The notes: a model not told the origin generated them from the sequence alone. 37,039 nt of DNA from an uncultured Silvanigrella sp. (GCA_903933385.1 CAIZJW010000043.1:1-37039); one strand, 5' to 3'; shown: positions 16,908 to 25,356, counted from the stretch's first letter. Numbers and translations: made by a program.

Positions 16908-17879
16908 ATGCGCCTCTTAGCGAGGTACCTCATGCAAAAAGCAAAAATTCCTTTCGTTGCAGTGCTTCTGGCGGGAACATCCCTCTCGGTGTCTGCACGA
17001 GCAATGCAGGTCGAGCAAAGTCAGCACGAGATCGTTGGTGGAGAAGTTGTAAGTGATCTTAGTAGCTTCGAGTACAAACATACCGTTCGACTCCTCGTTA
17101 AAGGCGTTCTCGATGGAAAAAATATCCCTGATTCAATTAAGGGCTTGAAAATGAGTTGGCGCTGCTCGGGAGCTCTTTTGAGTAAAACCGTAGTTCTTTC
17201 TGCAGCGCATTGTTTTCCTCGCAGTATTGGAATCAAAGACCCTGAGACTGGAGAAATAGTACGGGGCGAGATGACAGGATTGAGCGCAGAGGCCTTTTTT
17301 AAAACAGACACTCGTGCTGACCGGCCCTGGGGAGTTAAGAGTCAAAAGATCGTAATTCACGAAGAATTTCGTGATGATTGGGTGTCCCGCGTCGGAAATG
17401 TATGGAATCCGTCGGAGTCCATACATGACATCGCGCTTGTGAAGCTTTCCGAAGAGGCATCTACCGACAAGGCACCCGTGGGATTGCTCTCAAAGCAAGA
17501 GGTGCAATTGTCTGCTGGCGAAGATGCCGTGCTGGCGGGATACGGACGTGACATTAGCGATGATCAAGTTGCCATTCCAAGGCTGCGTAGAGTTTCTGTT
17601 CCGATGCGCGAAGCGCTCCGTAATGCAACAGAGTGGTATGTTGGGCGTGGTGACCTGCTCAAGGCAGGAAAAGTTGATCGCCCTGGTGGTGGCTGTGTTG
17701 GCGACTCGGGGGGGCCTGTGTTCGTCAAACGATCGGGTGGAGTGAGATTAGCTGGCGTCATTGTTCGCGGACCTGACGAGCAGAATGGTGGCTGTCAGGC
17801 ATCAGTCACGATCGTTACAGCGGTTCCTGCTTACAGCTCATGGATTTCACAACGCATGGAAGAACTGGCACGTCCTTAA
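16908..17879 (+). CDS. secreted trypsin-fold (S1) serine protease
   Basis: A signal peptide (~1-32, hydrophobic core IPFVAVLLAGTSLSV ending at ARA) is followed by a short propeptide and the classic activation site IVGGE. The catalytic triad is complete: His in LSAAHC (H101), Asp in HDIALVKL (D174) and Ser in GDSGGP (S267). The position six before the serine, Asp in trypsin, appears to be Gly (PGGGCVGDSGG), so Lys/Arg specificity is not expected. Length is 323 residues. ATG 16908 has GAGGAGG five bases upstream; the adjacent GTG 16905 is too close. It is exported to the periplasm or outside and may digest extracellular protein (inference). A strong terminator follows at 17911. Confidence 0.93.
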   Translation: MRLLARYLMQKAKIPFVAVLLAGTSLSVSARAMQVEQSQHEIVGGEVVSDLSSFEYKHTVRLLVKGVLDGKNIPDSIKGLKMSWRCSGALLSKTVVLSAAHCFPRSIGIKDPETGEIVRGEMTGLSAEAFFKTDTRADRPWGVKSQKIVIHEEFRDDWVSRVGNVWNPSESIHDIALVKLSEEASTDKAPVGLLSKQEVQLSAGEDAVLAGYGRDISDDQVAIPRLRRVSVPMREALRNATEWYVGRGDLLKAGKVDRPGGGCVGDSGGPVFVKRSGGVRLAGVIVRGPDEQNGGCQASVTIVTAVPAYSSWISQRMEELARP

Positions 17880-17910
17880 TTGGATAATTCTAGAGAAAAG
17901 AATCAAACAC

Positions 17911-17950
17911 AACAGCCAACGCTCGCTCTTAGCGGGCGTTGGCTGTTTTT
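17911..17950 (+). terminator. intrinsic terminator after the S1 protease gene
   Basis: AACAGCCAACGC (17911-17922) pairs perfectly with GCGTTGGCTGTT (17936-17947). An inner CGCT/AGCG extends the stem to a 3-base loop, and a T run ends the element. The stop codon and last codons of the convergent eight-cysteine gene lie inside this hairpin. Confidence 0.9.
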
Positions 17951-18288
17951 ATGCACGCGTCGAGTGTGGCGGATGTGGTCCAGCCACATTGTCCATTCGA
18001 TTGCTTTTCGCATCGAGCGGCTTTGTAACATGCGTACTCTTCACGCCATTGGCATGTTGTTATAACCGACTCGCCCGCAGCTGCGCAGATTTGTCCACTG
18101 CATCCTGTACGCGCACAGCCTTCACCGGTGAAAGATTCTGTCTTGGACACTTCTGATGTGGCTTGAGCTGCCGTGGCATCTACTCGTGGGCTGACAGAGC
18201 CTTTGCTTCCTCCACAGGCGCATGAGGCGGTCATTGCTACGAACAGAATCAAAAAAGAGGGGAGTTTCAGTGAACTCGATTTAACCAC
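17929..18288 (-). CDS. eight-cysteine-cluster lipoprotein
   Basis: This 119-residue protein begins with a signal peptide (LPSFLILFVAMTAS) followed by Cys23 and Cys25, suggesting lipidation at Cys23, though the lipobox TASC is imperfect. A Ser/Ala linker leads to a C-terminal domain with regularly spaced cysteines: CARTGCSGQIC, TTCQWREEYACYKAARC, then GQCGW and DACI. This matches the eight-cysteine-cluster domain known from predicted secreted proteins; its function is not established, and disulfide pairing in the periplasm is expected. GTG 18288 is chosen because AAGGAG lies six bases upstream; the open frame extends to 18453 without support. It is divergent from the LtaS-like gene. Confidence 0.82.
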   Translation of the reverse strand: MVKSSSLKLPSFLILFVAMTASCACGGSKGSVSPRVDATAAQATSEVSKTESFTGEGCARTGCSGQICAAAGESVITTCQWREEYACYKAARCEKQSNGQCGWTTSATLDACIKTANAR

Positions 18289-18328
18289 GGACTTCTCCTT
18301 ATGGAATTGGAGTCGATCAATGTCCATG

Positions 18329-18358
18329 ATATTACTCGACGGTTGATCTTTGTTCCAA
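18329..18358 (-). promoter_or_regulatory. possible promoter of the eight-cysteine lipoprotein
   Basis: On the minus strand TTGGAA (18358-18353) and TAATAT (18334-18329) are separated by 18 bases. They are followed by a leader of about 35 bases to the GTG start at 18288. Both boxes match the sigma70 consensus at 4 of 6 positions, so the call is weak. Confidence 0.3.
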
Positions 18359-18391
18359 TAGGCCAATTTTGTTTTCTGGTGAGGTTTTTTG

Positions 18392-20317
18392 ATGTCAGCC
18401 TTGACTCGCCGAGTCTTTCCAAGAGGATTCTTGTTAAGGATTTTTGGGCTCATGGTGGCCTATGCACTTGCTCGCATTTTCTTTTTTCAATTCAATAAAA
18501 ACACCCTTGGCATTCATTCGACTCATGAGTTGTTCCAAGCTTTTGCTCTCGGCTTTCGTTTCGATGCCTGGGTTGTTGCGGCAACAATGCTGCCAATGTT
18601 TTTTCTGGAAATCGCTGCTTGGAAAAGAAAATCTATAATTCTTTTGCGCTTTACTTCTGGTTTTTCAGCATTCATTTTCACATTGCACTCAGTTTTTTTG
18701 TTTTTCGAAATTTCTGATTGTGAATACTTCCGATTCACCGGAAGGCGCACAACTTTGGGAATTCTGAATGTATCTTCGGATGCCTTTCAGCAGGGTTTTC
18801 AATTGCTCACAAATTTCTGGCATGTTCCCGTGTTAACTCTATCACTTGTCATGGGATTGCTCATTGTTTGGCAAAAAACCAGAACATTTGAGGCTTCTGA
18901 CGAATTGTCTTTGGGAAAGGCTCGTCTTTTTTTCACAACTCTTGCTGGTATTGTGGTTGGAGTGTTGGCACTGCGTGGTGGTTTGCAAACAAAGCCTATT
19001 GCACCTGCGCATGCAATGCAGCTCGGCGATTCGCAGCTGGCTGCCTTAGCTCTCAGCACATCGTTTCAGCTAACGCACAGCGCTGAAAATCAGAATCTTC
19101 CTAGGATCAATTTTTTTGAAAGCGATGCTGCAGCTCAAAAAATACTTGAACTGCCGCACGGTCGATTCGCTCCCGTGTCTCTCAATGGTTACAATGTAGT
19201 TGTTTTGGTGGTCGAAAGTCTCAGCCAGGAATACATGGGATATCAAGGGATGACAGCAAATTATGCTCCCTTCATTACGGAGCTAGCCAGCAGAAGTTTG
19301 TCGTTTGAGCGAGCTCATGCAAACGGCAGGCAATCGATTGAGGCATTGCCATCGATGCTTGCGAGTGTGCCATCCTTGATTGGTGAACCCTTCATTACGT
19401 CGCAATATGGAGCTGTTCGTTTATCATCTTTGGGACATACACTCACGAAGCTCGGTTACACCACGGCTTTCTTTCATGGTGCGAAAAATGGCTCAATGCA
19501 CATCGACTCCATGGCTAAACTGTTTGGCTTCAATCAGTATTATGGCCGATTTGAATATCCCTTGGGAGACAAAGATTTTGATGGGAGTTGGGGAATTTTC
19601 GACGAGCCTTTTTTGAATTTTTCAGTTGAAAAAATGAGCGAATTTAAGGAACCATTTGCTGCTGGAATATTCACATTGTCGAGTCACAACCCATTTCGAG
19701 TGCCTGAACATTTAAAAGAGTCACTGCCAGCCGGTCGTCAACCGTTTCATCGCAGCCTTGCGTATGCAGATTATTCTGTTCGTAAATTCTTTGAAGAAGC
19801 AGAAAAAAAACCTTGGTACAAGAAAACACTTTTTGTGATTACAGGCGACCACACAGCAGAATTAGAGTCAGATTTGTTCAAAAAAGAGCAAAGCATTTTC
19901 CGGGTTCCAATTTTGTTTTTCGATCCGTCTGGACGTTTGCAAGCCAAGCAATCCAAGCGACTCGTTCATCACGCCGACATCTTTCCTACTCTCGTTGATT
20001 TGCTTGGAATCGATTCGCAGGCAATTGATTTGCAACAGTTACCCTTTGGTCAAAGTGTTTTTCTTCCCGATCAATATGCTCGGATTGCAAACCGTTCGGG
20101 TGATTGGTTCTGGTATCAAGAAGGAAGCACTGTTGTGAGTTTGCCAAAAGACGGAAGTGCAGAAGTAGAGATTATTGATATGCAGGAAAATAGCCTGAGT
20201 GTTGGAAACAAGCGTTTCCCGCGAGCGGACGAAAATGAATCCATCGTTTTGCGTGCAAAGGCTTATTTGCAGTTATTCAACAATGGTATGCTGACCAACA
20301 GTTTTGTTAGGCAATAA
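18392..20317 (+). CDS. LTA synthase-like membrane sulfatase (phosphoglycerol transferase family)
   Basis: The protein is 641 residues. About five membrane spans fill residues ~12-200, and a periplasmic alkaline-phosphatase/sulfatase-fold domain occupies ~265-570. Metal and catalytic sites are recognisable: Glu in VVLVVESLS (E275), the nucleophile position in NGRQSIEALPSM (a Ser, S315), WGIFDE, His in TLSSHNPF and the Asp-His pair in ITGDHTAE. In Gram-positive LtaS the nucleophile is Thr; Gram-negative relatives include OpgB, which puts phosphoglycerol on periplasmic glucans. The substrate here is unknown, possibly an envelope glycan or lipid. ATG 18392 has GAGG about eight bases upstream. It is divergent from the eight-cysteine lipoprotein, with 103 bases between starts. 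Confidence 0.87.
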   Translation: MSALTRRVFPRGFLLRIFGLMVAYALARIFFFQFNKNTLGIHSTHELFQAFALGFRFDAWVVAATMLPMFFLEIAAWKRKSIILLRFTSGFSAFIFTLHSVFLFFEISDCEYFRFTGRRTTLGILNVSSDAFQQGFQLLTNFWHVPVLTLSLVMGLLIVWQKTRTFEASDELSLGKARLFFTTLAGIVVGVLALRGGLQTKPIAPAHAMQLGDSQLAALALSTSFQLTHSAENQNLPRINFFESDAAAQKILELPHGRFAPVSLNGYNVVVLVVESLSQEYMGYQGMTANYAPFITELASRSLSFERAHANGRQSIEALPSMLASVPSLIGEPFITSQYGAVRLSSLGHTLTKLGYTTAFFHGAKNGSMHIDSMAKLFGFNQYYGRFEYPLGDKDFDGSWGIFDEPFLNFSVEKMSEFKEPFAAGIFTLSSHNPFRVPEHLKESLPAGRQPFHRSLAYADYSVRKFFEEAEKKPWYKKTLFVITGDHTAELESDLFKKEQSIFRVPILFFDPSGRLQAKQSKRLVHHADIFPTLVDLLGIDSQAIDLQQLPFGQSVFLPDQYARIANRSGDWFWYQEGSTVVSLPKDGSAEVEIIDMQENSLSVGNKRFPRADENESIVLRAKAYLQLFNNGMLTNSFVRQ

Positions 20318-20327
20318 AAAGCTGCAT

Positions 20328-20960
20328 TTACTGCGCGCCGAGCACAACTGGCCCTGTGAGTTCAGAGTCGCTGGCTTCAAAGGCGATGCCTACATTACTG
20401 CCAGCATTGATTCCCAATGCTGAAAGAGCGGCCTGTGAAAGTGCAATTCCCCCATCGTTCGTTATTGGAGGTCCCCATTCCACCGCACGGACAACAATGG
20501 CCCGCGTCACTTTTCCTGGTGCAATTAAAATGAGTTTTCTGTTTGCGAAAAACTTCATTCCGAGTTCGGGTCGATTTCCATAATCCCAACGCATTGCGCA
20601 ATAGTAGGGATCCTGGGTGCGCACCAAATCTTCGGCAGTCAGTGTCGTAAGTTGAGCTTGTCCGATTCTGGCGGGCTGCAGTGGAAATGGTTGCGCTCTT
20701 GTGAAGATCCATTGAAGATTTCGGTACTGCCCTTTGATGCCTAAGCTTTCTGGAATCTTGAAGCCAGATTTCTCAATGCCGCCATTATGGGATGCAAGCA
20801 CTTCAGTGGCGTAGAGACTTTGCGGGCCATTGGCAACGCCTTCCGGAGTGGTGAGTTTGCATGCTGGAATGAAGCCAACAAATGTGCCCACTAACAATCC
20901 ACTCATCCAATAACGATGGTTGAGTTCACGAAAGCGACGATAATAAGTGCCTTTATTCAT
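20328..20960 (-). CDS. putative lipoprotein with RlpA-like double-psi beta-barrel
   Basis: The 210-residue protein has a hydrophobic N-terminus ending in a lipobox-like FIPAC (Cys34). The C-terminal ~90 residues (AMRWDYG ... LILIAPGKVTRAIVVRAVEW, then GPPITNDGGIALSQAALSAL and GINAGSNVGIAF) follow the pattern of RlpA/expansin double-psi barrels (strand, V.DRGP, G..IDLS.AAA..LG, G...V). However, the catalytic-type DRGP aspartate is replaced (VEWGP). It may bind envelope glycan without cleaving it; this is inference. ATG 20960 has GGAGG nine bases upstream; a start 63 bases earlier is not supported. It lies 155 bases after pfk on the same strand, and its end faces the LtaS-like gene with 10 bases between. 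Confidence 0.55.
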   Translation of the reverse strand: MNKGTYYRRFRELNHRYWMSGLLVGTFVGFIPACKLTTPEGVANGPQSLYATEVLASHNGGIEKSGFKIPESLGIKGQYRNLQWIFTRAQPFPLQPARIGQAQLTTLTAEDLVRTQDPYYCAMRWDYGNRPELGMKFFANRKLILIAPGKVTRAIVVRAVEWGPPITNDGGIALSQAALSALGINAGSNVGIAFEASDSELTGPVVLGAQ

Positions 20961-21115
20961 GGGCTCCGACCTCCCCAGCGAACACAGCTGGCCGCGCGCC
21001 CTCATGAGCAAAAAACCTGCCAAAAGACGAGAGTCTATATTTAGAATAAACAGCTGAATTTAATGGATTAATGTCAGGGCGTAAGATTGGGGTTTGGAAT
21101 TGAGGTGTCGAATGT

Positions 21116-22480
21116 TCAGTCAGGTGTCGTAAAATGAGCAGGTTGCCCAGTGGCACCTAAAACACTCAGCCAAAGTGGGCTGTTGACGTCGAACTCCTTG
21201 CGGCCACGTGTGACGAGTTTCAGGGGAACATTTGTGAACTGTTCATGGCAGTATCCAACCATCATTCCCGTTTTTCCTGCCATCGCTGCATGTACGGCAT
21301 TTTGTCCAAGTGTAGCGCAGAAGACAGAATCTTCGGCTGAGGTCGTTTGAGCTCGGAGCATGTAGCTTGGGTCAATGTATTTTAAAGTAGTTTCAATGTT
21401 TCTACGTTTGAATTCAGCAGGAACTATTTCTTTTAGATAGCGTCCAATATCTTTGAGTTTCACATTTCCGCTTGCATCCGTTTCTTTTCCTGCATCGGGA
21501 AATAACTTTTGTCCCGCACCTTCTGCCACAGCAATAGTTGCGTAACCTTTTTCCACAACTCGCCGAGCAAGAACAGAGAGAAACCCGTTCTCTCCTTCAA
21601 GTTTTAATTCAATTTCAGGAATCAGAACAAAATCGATGTCATTGACGGCTGCCGCGGCATTGGCCGTTAATGCTCCGGATTGTCGGCCCATGATCTTTAC
21701 CAATCCAATCCCATTGACTGCACCACGAGCCTCGGCCTGCGCGCATCGCAGAGCTTCAACAGCTTTGCCGACTGCAGTCTCAAAACCGAAGCTTTTTGAA
21801 ACCCAGAGAATGTCATTGTCGATTGTTTTAGGAATTCCGATGACGGCTATGGGCAAATTGCGGCGTGCTATTTCTTCTGTAATTGCATTTGCGCCGGCAA
21901 GTGTGCCGTCACCGCCAATTGTAAAGAGTATGTTCACATCACGAAGCACGAGCGCATCAACAATCGCGGGTGGATTAGAATGCCCGCGCGCACTGCCCAA
22001 AAATGAACCAGCCTCAAAATCTATATTTTGCACGGAACGGGTGTCGAGACGACGCCATGGAAATTTGAACCGCTTCGATTCAGCATCGTGTGCGAAACCA
22101 TAGTAACCATAGGGAACGCCAAAAATATTTCTCACTTGATAGCGGTCGTGCAGCATGGTCACCATGCTCTGCACAACGTTATTCAAGCCGGGTGCCAGCC
22201 CCCCACAAGTCACAATGGCAACGCGAGTGTTTGCCGGGTCCCAAAATATTTTTTCGCGCGGACCGGCAAGTTCAAGCGACGGTGGGGTCGAATTTTTTTC
22301 TGAAGGATCTGCAGATTTTTGAATTCTGTTGCGCAGGGTAATGTCGACCAGAATGCGATCGAGATTGTCATCAAGGAACTGATGCGCTGAAAACGAACCT
22401 GCCAACGGAGAGGGACGCGTCGCTGCGCCGTAACGTGTGGTGAGTGCGTCGACGAAAAAATCGGCAGGTGAAAATTCCAT
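21116..22480 (-). CDS. 6-phosphofructokinase (long, plant/group-II-like ATP type)
   Basis: Phosphofructokinase phosphorylates fructose 6-phosphate to the 1,6-bisphosphate in glycolysis. Signature segments are RVAIVTCGGLAPGLNNVVQS, GSFLGSARG, IGGDGTLAGA (189-198), IGIPKTIDND (214-223) and KIMGRQSGALTA. Gly at the third position after GGD-type metal contact (GGDG) points to ATP rather than pyrophosphate as donor, while Lys in PKTIDND is the form shared by pyrophosphate and plant-type enzymes. At 454 residues it has an ~80-residue N-terminal extension absent from E. coli PfkA. GGAG precedes ATG 22480. It follows rph by 26 bases. Donor choice remains the main uncertainty. Confidence 0.92.
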   Translation of the reverse strand: MEFSPADFFVDALTTRYGAATRPSPLAGSFSAHQFLDDNLDRILVDITLRNRIQKSADPSEKNSTPPSLELAGPREKIFWDPANTRVAIVTCGGLAPGLNNVVQSMVTMLHDRYQVRNIFGVPYGYYGFAHDAESKRFKFPWRRLDTRSVQNIDFEAGSFLGSARGHSNPPAIVDALVLRDVNILFTIGGDGTLAGANAITEEIARRNLPIAVIGIPKTIDNDILWVSKSFGFETAVGKAVEALRCAQAEARGAVNGIGLVKIMGRQSGALTANAAAAVNDIDFVLIPEIELKLEGENGFLSVLARRVVEKGYATIAVAEGAGQKLFPDAGKETDASGNVKLKDIGRYLKEIVPAEFKRRNIETTLKYIDPSYMLRAQTTSAEDSVFCATLGQNAVHAAMAGKTGMMVGYCHEQFTNVPLKLVTRGRKEFDVNSPLWLSVLGATGQPAHFTTPD

Positions 22481-22506
22481 TCAGCAGGGCTCCGTGCGTC
22501 TTGTGT

Positions 22507-23223
22507 TCACACAGAGGCTACATTTTGTTCCTCGAAGATGTCCACAAGTGCAGCCTGGGCCATGTCGAGAAGTTCGTTGAGTTGGGCGCGTGAAAAAGCC
22601 TTCTTTTCAGCTGTTCCCTGAACTTCTAGCAAGAGTCCAGTGCTTGTTTGAACAACATTCATGTCCACATCAGCTTTTTGATCTTCGGGGTAGTCGAGGT
22701 CAACTAACAATGTTCCTTCAACAATACCGACCGAAACCGCAGCAACCGCTTCTCGGATAGGGTTTGTCTTGATTTTATTCATTTTGAGTAGTTTTTCGAT
22801 TGCGATTCGCAGTGCGACATATGCACCTGTGATGGCAGCAGTGCGGGTTCCGCCGTCTGCCTGAAGGACATCACAGTCAACCGTAATCGTGCGCTCTCCG
22901 AGTTGTTTAAGGTCAACAACAGCACGCAGGCTGCGGCCTATCAATCTTTGGATTTCTTGGGTGCGGCCCGAGACATTTTGCCTCTCACGGCGCGATCGGT
23001 CCGCTGTAGAGCCCGGGAGAAGAGAATATTCCGCGGTCAGCCATCCTTGTCCGCGTGTTCCTCGCATCCAGTTTGGAACCGATTCCTCAACGGAAGCCGT
23101 GCACATGACCCGAGTCTCACCATACTCAACAAGGACTGATCCAAGCGGAACGTTGGTAAAGTTTGGTGTGATTTTAATTGGGCGGGTTTGCGCAGATGTG
23201 CGGCCATGCGAACGCGACAACAT
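22507..23223 (-). CDS. rph: ribonuclease PH
   Basis: RNase PH trims tRNA 3' ends by phosphorolysis. The 238-residue protein is typical in length. It shows [76 protein letters not shown] and [18 protein letters not shown], which cover the phosphate and RNA sites. ATG 23223 is chosen because GAGG lies six bases upstream; in-frame ATG and TTG codons further up lack a site and extend past the family's usual start. It is followed by the phosphofructokinase gene. A nested inverted repeat lies in its leader at 23277-23316. Confidence 0.96.
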   Translation of the reverse strand: MLSRSHGRTSAQTRPIKITPNFTNVPLGSVLVEYGETRVMCTASVEESVPNWMRGTRGQGWLTAEYSLLPGSTADRSRRERQNVSGRTQEIQRLIGRSLRAVVDLKQLGERTITVDCDVLQADGGTRTAAITGAYVALRIAIEKLLKMNKIKTNPIREAVAAVSVGIVEGTLLVDLDYPEDQKADVDMNVVQTSTGLLLEVQGTAEKKAFSRAQLNELLDMAQAALVDIFEEQNVASV

Positions 23224-23276
23224 AGAGGACCTCATTGGCAAAAATGCTTTGAACGGGGTCTCTTAGCGTGCCTGAT

Positions 23277-23316
23277 GACGCGTGACAAGTCACATAGGAG
23301 CAGCATCGCACGCGTC
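23277..23316 (-). repeat. inverted repeat in the rph leader
   Basis: GACGCGTG (23277-23284) is the exact reverse complement of CACGCGTC (23309-23316), with 24 bases between. A smaller GTGACAAGTCAC (23282-23293) overlaps the left arm. It lies between the upstream unknown gene and rph, with no T run on the transcribed strand. It could be an RNA hairpin or a protein site. Confidence 0.5.
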
Positions 23317-23333
23317 TGTTGAACTTCGGCCAC

Positions 23334-23876
23334 TTACTGCAAGACAACTGCAGTTGCTCTGAAGTCTTTTGGCAATGCCCGTTCCGGGAGAATGTGCACG
23401 CTTGGGTGCGAATTCCCATGAATCCATTCTCTCACCCCTTGTCCGAGCTCATTCTCAATGAATCGAACAATCCTTCTTGCAAGCCAATGAACGCCACGGT
23501 CATCCCATTCGAGTTCATCGAGACTGAGTCCTCTCACAGCACTGGTGGCAAGCTTTCGTCCGCGTCGAAAGAAGCTGACTTCTGGTGTGTTGAGAGCGCC
23601 ACATGCAAAAACACATTCATACCGAGATTCCGTCGTTCGGCAGGTAATTTGGTAGCCCGAGTGGGTGCGGCTAAAGAGGAGCCAAAGCCCTGAAATGAAG
23701 ACGCTCGACCATGCGTGCGCGCCGTACATGCTTTGAAATGAGGTATTGGAAATATAGGCAACCAAGTGGCTAGGCCGACCAAGGCTGTCGTAAGCTGTTT
23801 TTAGTTCTGTATTTGTGAGCAGGTCAGAGCCAAGCTCGTTCGTCCAAGGGACAACAGAGAGATCGGCGAGTCTCAT
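23334..23876 (-). CDS. conserved-looking protein of unknown function
   Basis: I do not recognise this 180-residue protein. It has no signal peptide and no certain membrane span; AWSSVFISGLWLLFS (~55-69) is only moderately hydrophobic. It looks like a mixed alpha/beta fold, with an Arg-rich middle (FFRRGRKL) and an acidic helix (LSLDELEWDD). AAGGAG lies seven bases before ATG 23876, a strong start. A dyad with arms GGCGCA and TGCGCC (23894-23910) sits just upstream of that ribosome site. It may be transcribed with rph, which begins 110 bases downstream. Confidence 0.6.
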   Translation of the reverse strand: MRLADLSVVPWTNELGSDLLTNTELKTAYDSLGRPSHLVAYISNTSFQSMYGAHAWSSVFISGLWLLFSRTHSGYQITCRTTESRYECVFACGALNTPEVSFFRRGRKLATSAVRGLSLDELEWDDRGVHWLARRIVRFIENELGQGVREWIHGNSHPSVHILPERALPKDFRATAVVLQ

Positions 23877-23893
23877 GGGAGCACTCCTTCATT

Positions 23894-23910
23894 GGCGCAT
23901 ATATTGCGCC
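23894..23910. repeat. perfect dyad GGCGCA-TATAT-TGCGCC
   Basis: Six-base arms enclose a 5-base AT core, immediately upstream of the AAGGAG of the 180-residue gene. It could be a repressor site or a 5' RNA hairpin. I do not recognise the motif. Confidence 0.4.
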
Positions 23911-24001
23911 TCATGCGTGGATTAACACCGCACCAAGACCCTGTCGTGACTACCGGCGGCAGACATTTGACGGCCGATTTATTGACCTATTTAATGCTTA
24001 A

Positions 24002-25105
24002 TTATTGAGCAGAAACTGCAAGGCGCCATCCGTGATTGTCTTGGCCTCGACCAAATTGGAGATCGATAAGGGTCTTTTTCAAATTCATGCTGACTTTACC
24101 AATCGCGCCGCCGTTAATTTCAATGCGTTTGTTGCCGTCGACAAGTTCAATCACGGGGGAAATGACGGCAGCTGTGCCACACCCAAAAACCTCGGTGAGC
24201 TTTCCGCTTTCGATGTCCTGGAGGACTTCTGAAATATCGAGTCGAGTTTCTTCCATGGTATAGCCCAAATCTCGCGCCAACTGGATAATTGAACTGCGGG
24301 TGATCCCTGGCAAAATACTTCCGGTGAGTGCAGGTGTGCGAATGACATTGTCGTAAACAAACATAATGTTCATGGCACCAACTTCTTCGACGTATGTTCG
24401 TTTCAGACCGTCGAGCCATAGAACTTGTTCAGCACCCGCGGCGCGCGCTCGCTGAAGCGCTGGCAATGCTGCAGCATAATTACCTCCACATTTTGCCTCT
24501 CCGCATCCTCCTGGCACCGCCCGCACATGCTCGCGTTCAATAAAAACCGACACGCCTGTTTCGCGTTTATAATAGTTTTTGGCTGGGCTCACGATGATGA
24601 AAAATCGGTATGCCAGCGAAGCTCTATAGGAAACTCCTGTGTCCATCCCAATCAGTGTCGGGCGGATGTAGAGGGAGCCAGGATTGGGCAGAATCCAGTC
24701 TTGCTCAACTGATACGAGCTCCTGGACACAGCGCAGAAAAAGTTCCTCAGGGACGGGCTGCATTCCTAAACGGACTGCGGAATTGGCAAAACGGCGAGCA
24801 TTCTGTTCCGGACGAAACAGAAGTATTTCACCGTTTCCCTGCGCATTTCGATAGGCTTTCATCCCTTCAAACACTTCCTGGCCATAGTGGAAGACCACGG
24901 AGTCGGGGCTCAGCTCAAAATTGGCATATGGGATAATTTCGGGAGTTTGCCATCCCCCTTTCTGGGGAATGTAGTCGCACACTAACATATGGTCGGTTTG
25001 AGTCCGTCCGAATGGAATTTCATCCTGCAGGGAGGGAGGATTTTTACGCTTATGGCGAGGCAAAAGGTTTTTAAGGACACGTAATTGTCCGTTAGATTGA
25101 GGCAT
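24002..25105 (-). CDS. ilvE: branched-chain amino acid aminotransferase
   Basis: IlvE moves the amino group between glutamate and the branched-chain 2-oxo acids, using PLP, in the last step of Ile, Leu and Val synthesis. The 367-residue protein is the class II (eukaryote-like) type, with VFHYGQEVFEGMKAYR, RFANSAVRLGM, SLYIRPTLIG, the PLP lysine in GEAKCGGNYAAAL (K205), QVLWLDGLKRTYVEEVGAMN and TEVFGCGTAAVISPV. ATG 25105 has AAGGAG eight bases upstream, so the open frame to 25210 is not used. It appears to be a single-gene unit, divergent from tRNA-Gln. Confidence 0.97.
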   Translation of the reverse strand: MPQSNGQLRVLKNLLPRHKRKNPPSLQDEIPFGRTQTDHMLVCDYIPQKGGWQTPEIIPYANFELSPDSVVFHYGQEVFEGMKAYRNAQGNGEILLFRPEQNARRFANSAVRLGMQPVPEELFLRCVQELVSVEQDWILPNPGSLYIRPTLIGMDTGVSYRASLAYRFFIIVSPAKNYYKRETGVSVFIEREHVRAVPGGCGEAKCGGNYAAALPALQRARAAGAEQVLWLDGLKRTYVEEVGAMNIMFVYDNVIRTPALTGSILPGITRSSIIQLARDLGYTMEETRLDISEVLQDIESGKLTEVFGCGTAAVISPVIELVDGNKRIEINGGAIGKVSMNLKKTLIDLQFGRGQDNHGWRLAVSAQ

Positions 25106-25225
25106 TATTGTCTCTCCTTGCGCCAGTTCCGGCGTGATTGCTCCCGGATGCCGGAGGGCGTTCGGGTCTCGGAACTCGGCGTAGAATAGGCCGTGAAAAT
25201 CAGGAAGCAAGTCCCCCCTGTGGGC

Positions 25226-25255
25226 TTGACAACTGCTTGGCCCGTTTCATATAGA
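25226..25255 (+). promoter_or_regulatory. strong sigma70-type promoter of tRNA-Gln
   Basis: A perfect -35 TTGACA (25226-25231) and a -10 TATAGA (25250-25255) are separated by 18 bases. The -10 ends ten bases before the mature tRNA 5' end, ideal for a stable-RNA gene. Confidence 0.8.
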
Positions 25256-25265
25256 GGGTCTGCGT

Positions 25266-25340
25266 TGGGGCATCGACAAGTGGTAAGTCAACGGTTTTTG
25301 ATACCGTCATTCCTAGGTTCGAATCCTAGTGCCCCAGCCA
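25266..25340 (+). tRNA. tRNA-Gln (anticodon TTG)
   Basis: Acceptor TGGGGCA pairs with TGCCCCA (25330-25336), followed by discriminator G and an encoded CCA (25338-25340). The D-loop has AAGTGGTAAG. Anticodon stem ACGGT/ACCGT encloses TTTTGAT, with TTG at 25298-25300. The T arm is CCTAG-GTTCGAAT-CCTAG-like. The first base U opposite A in the acceptor is typical of bacterial tRNA-Gln. Confidence 0.97.
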
Positions 25341-25356
25341 CTCTTCTTAAGAAGAG

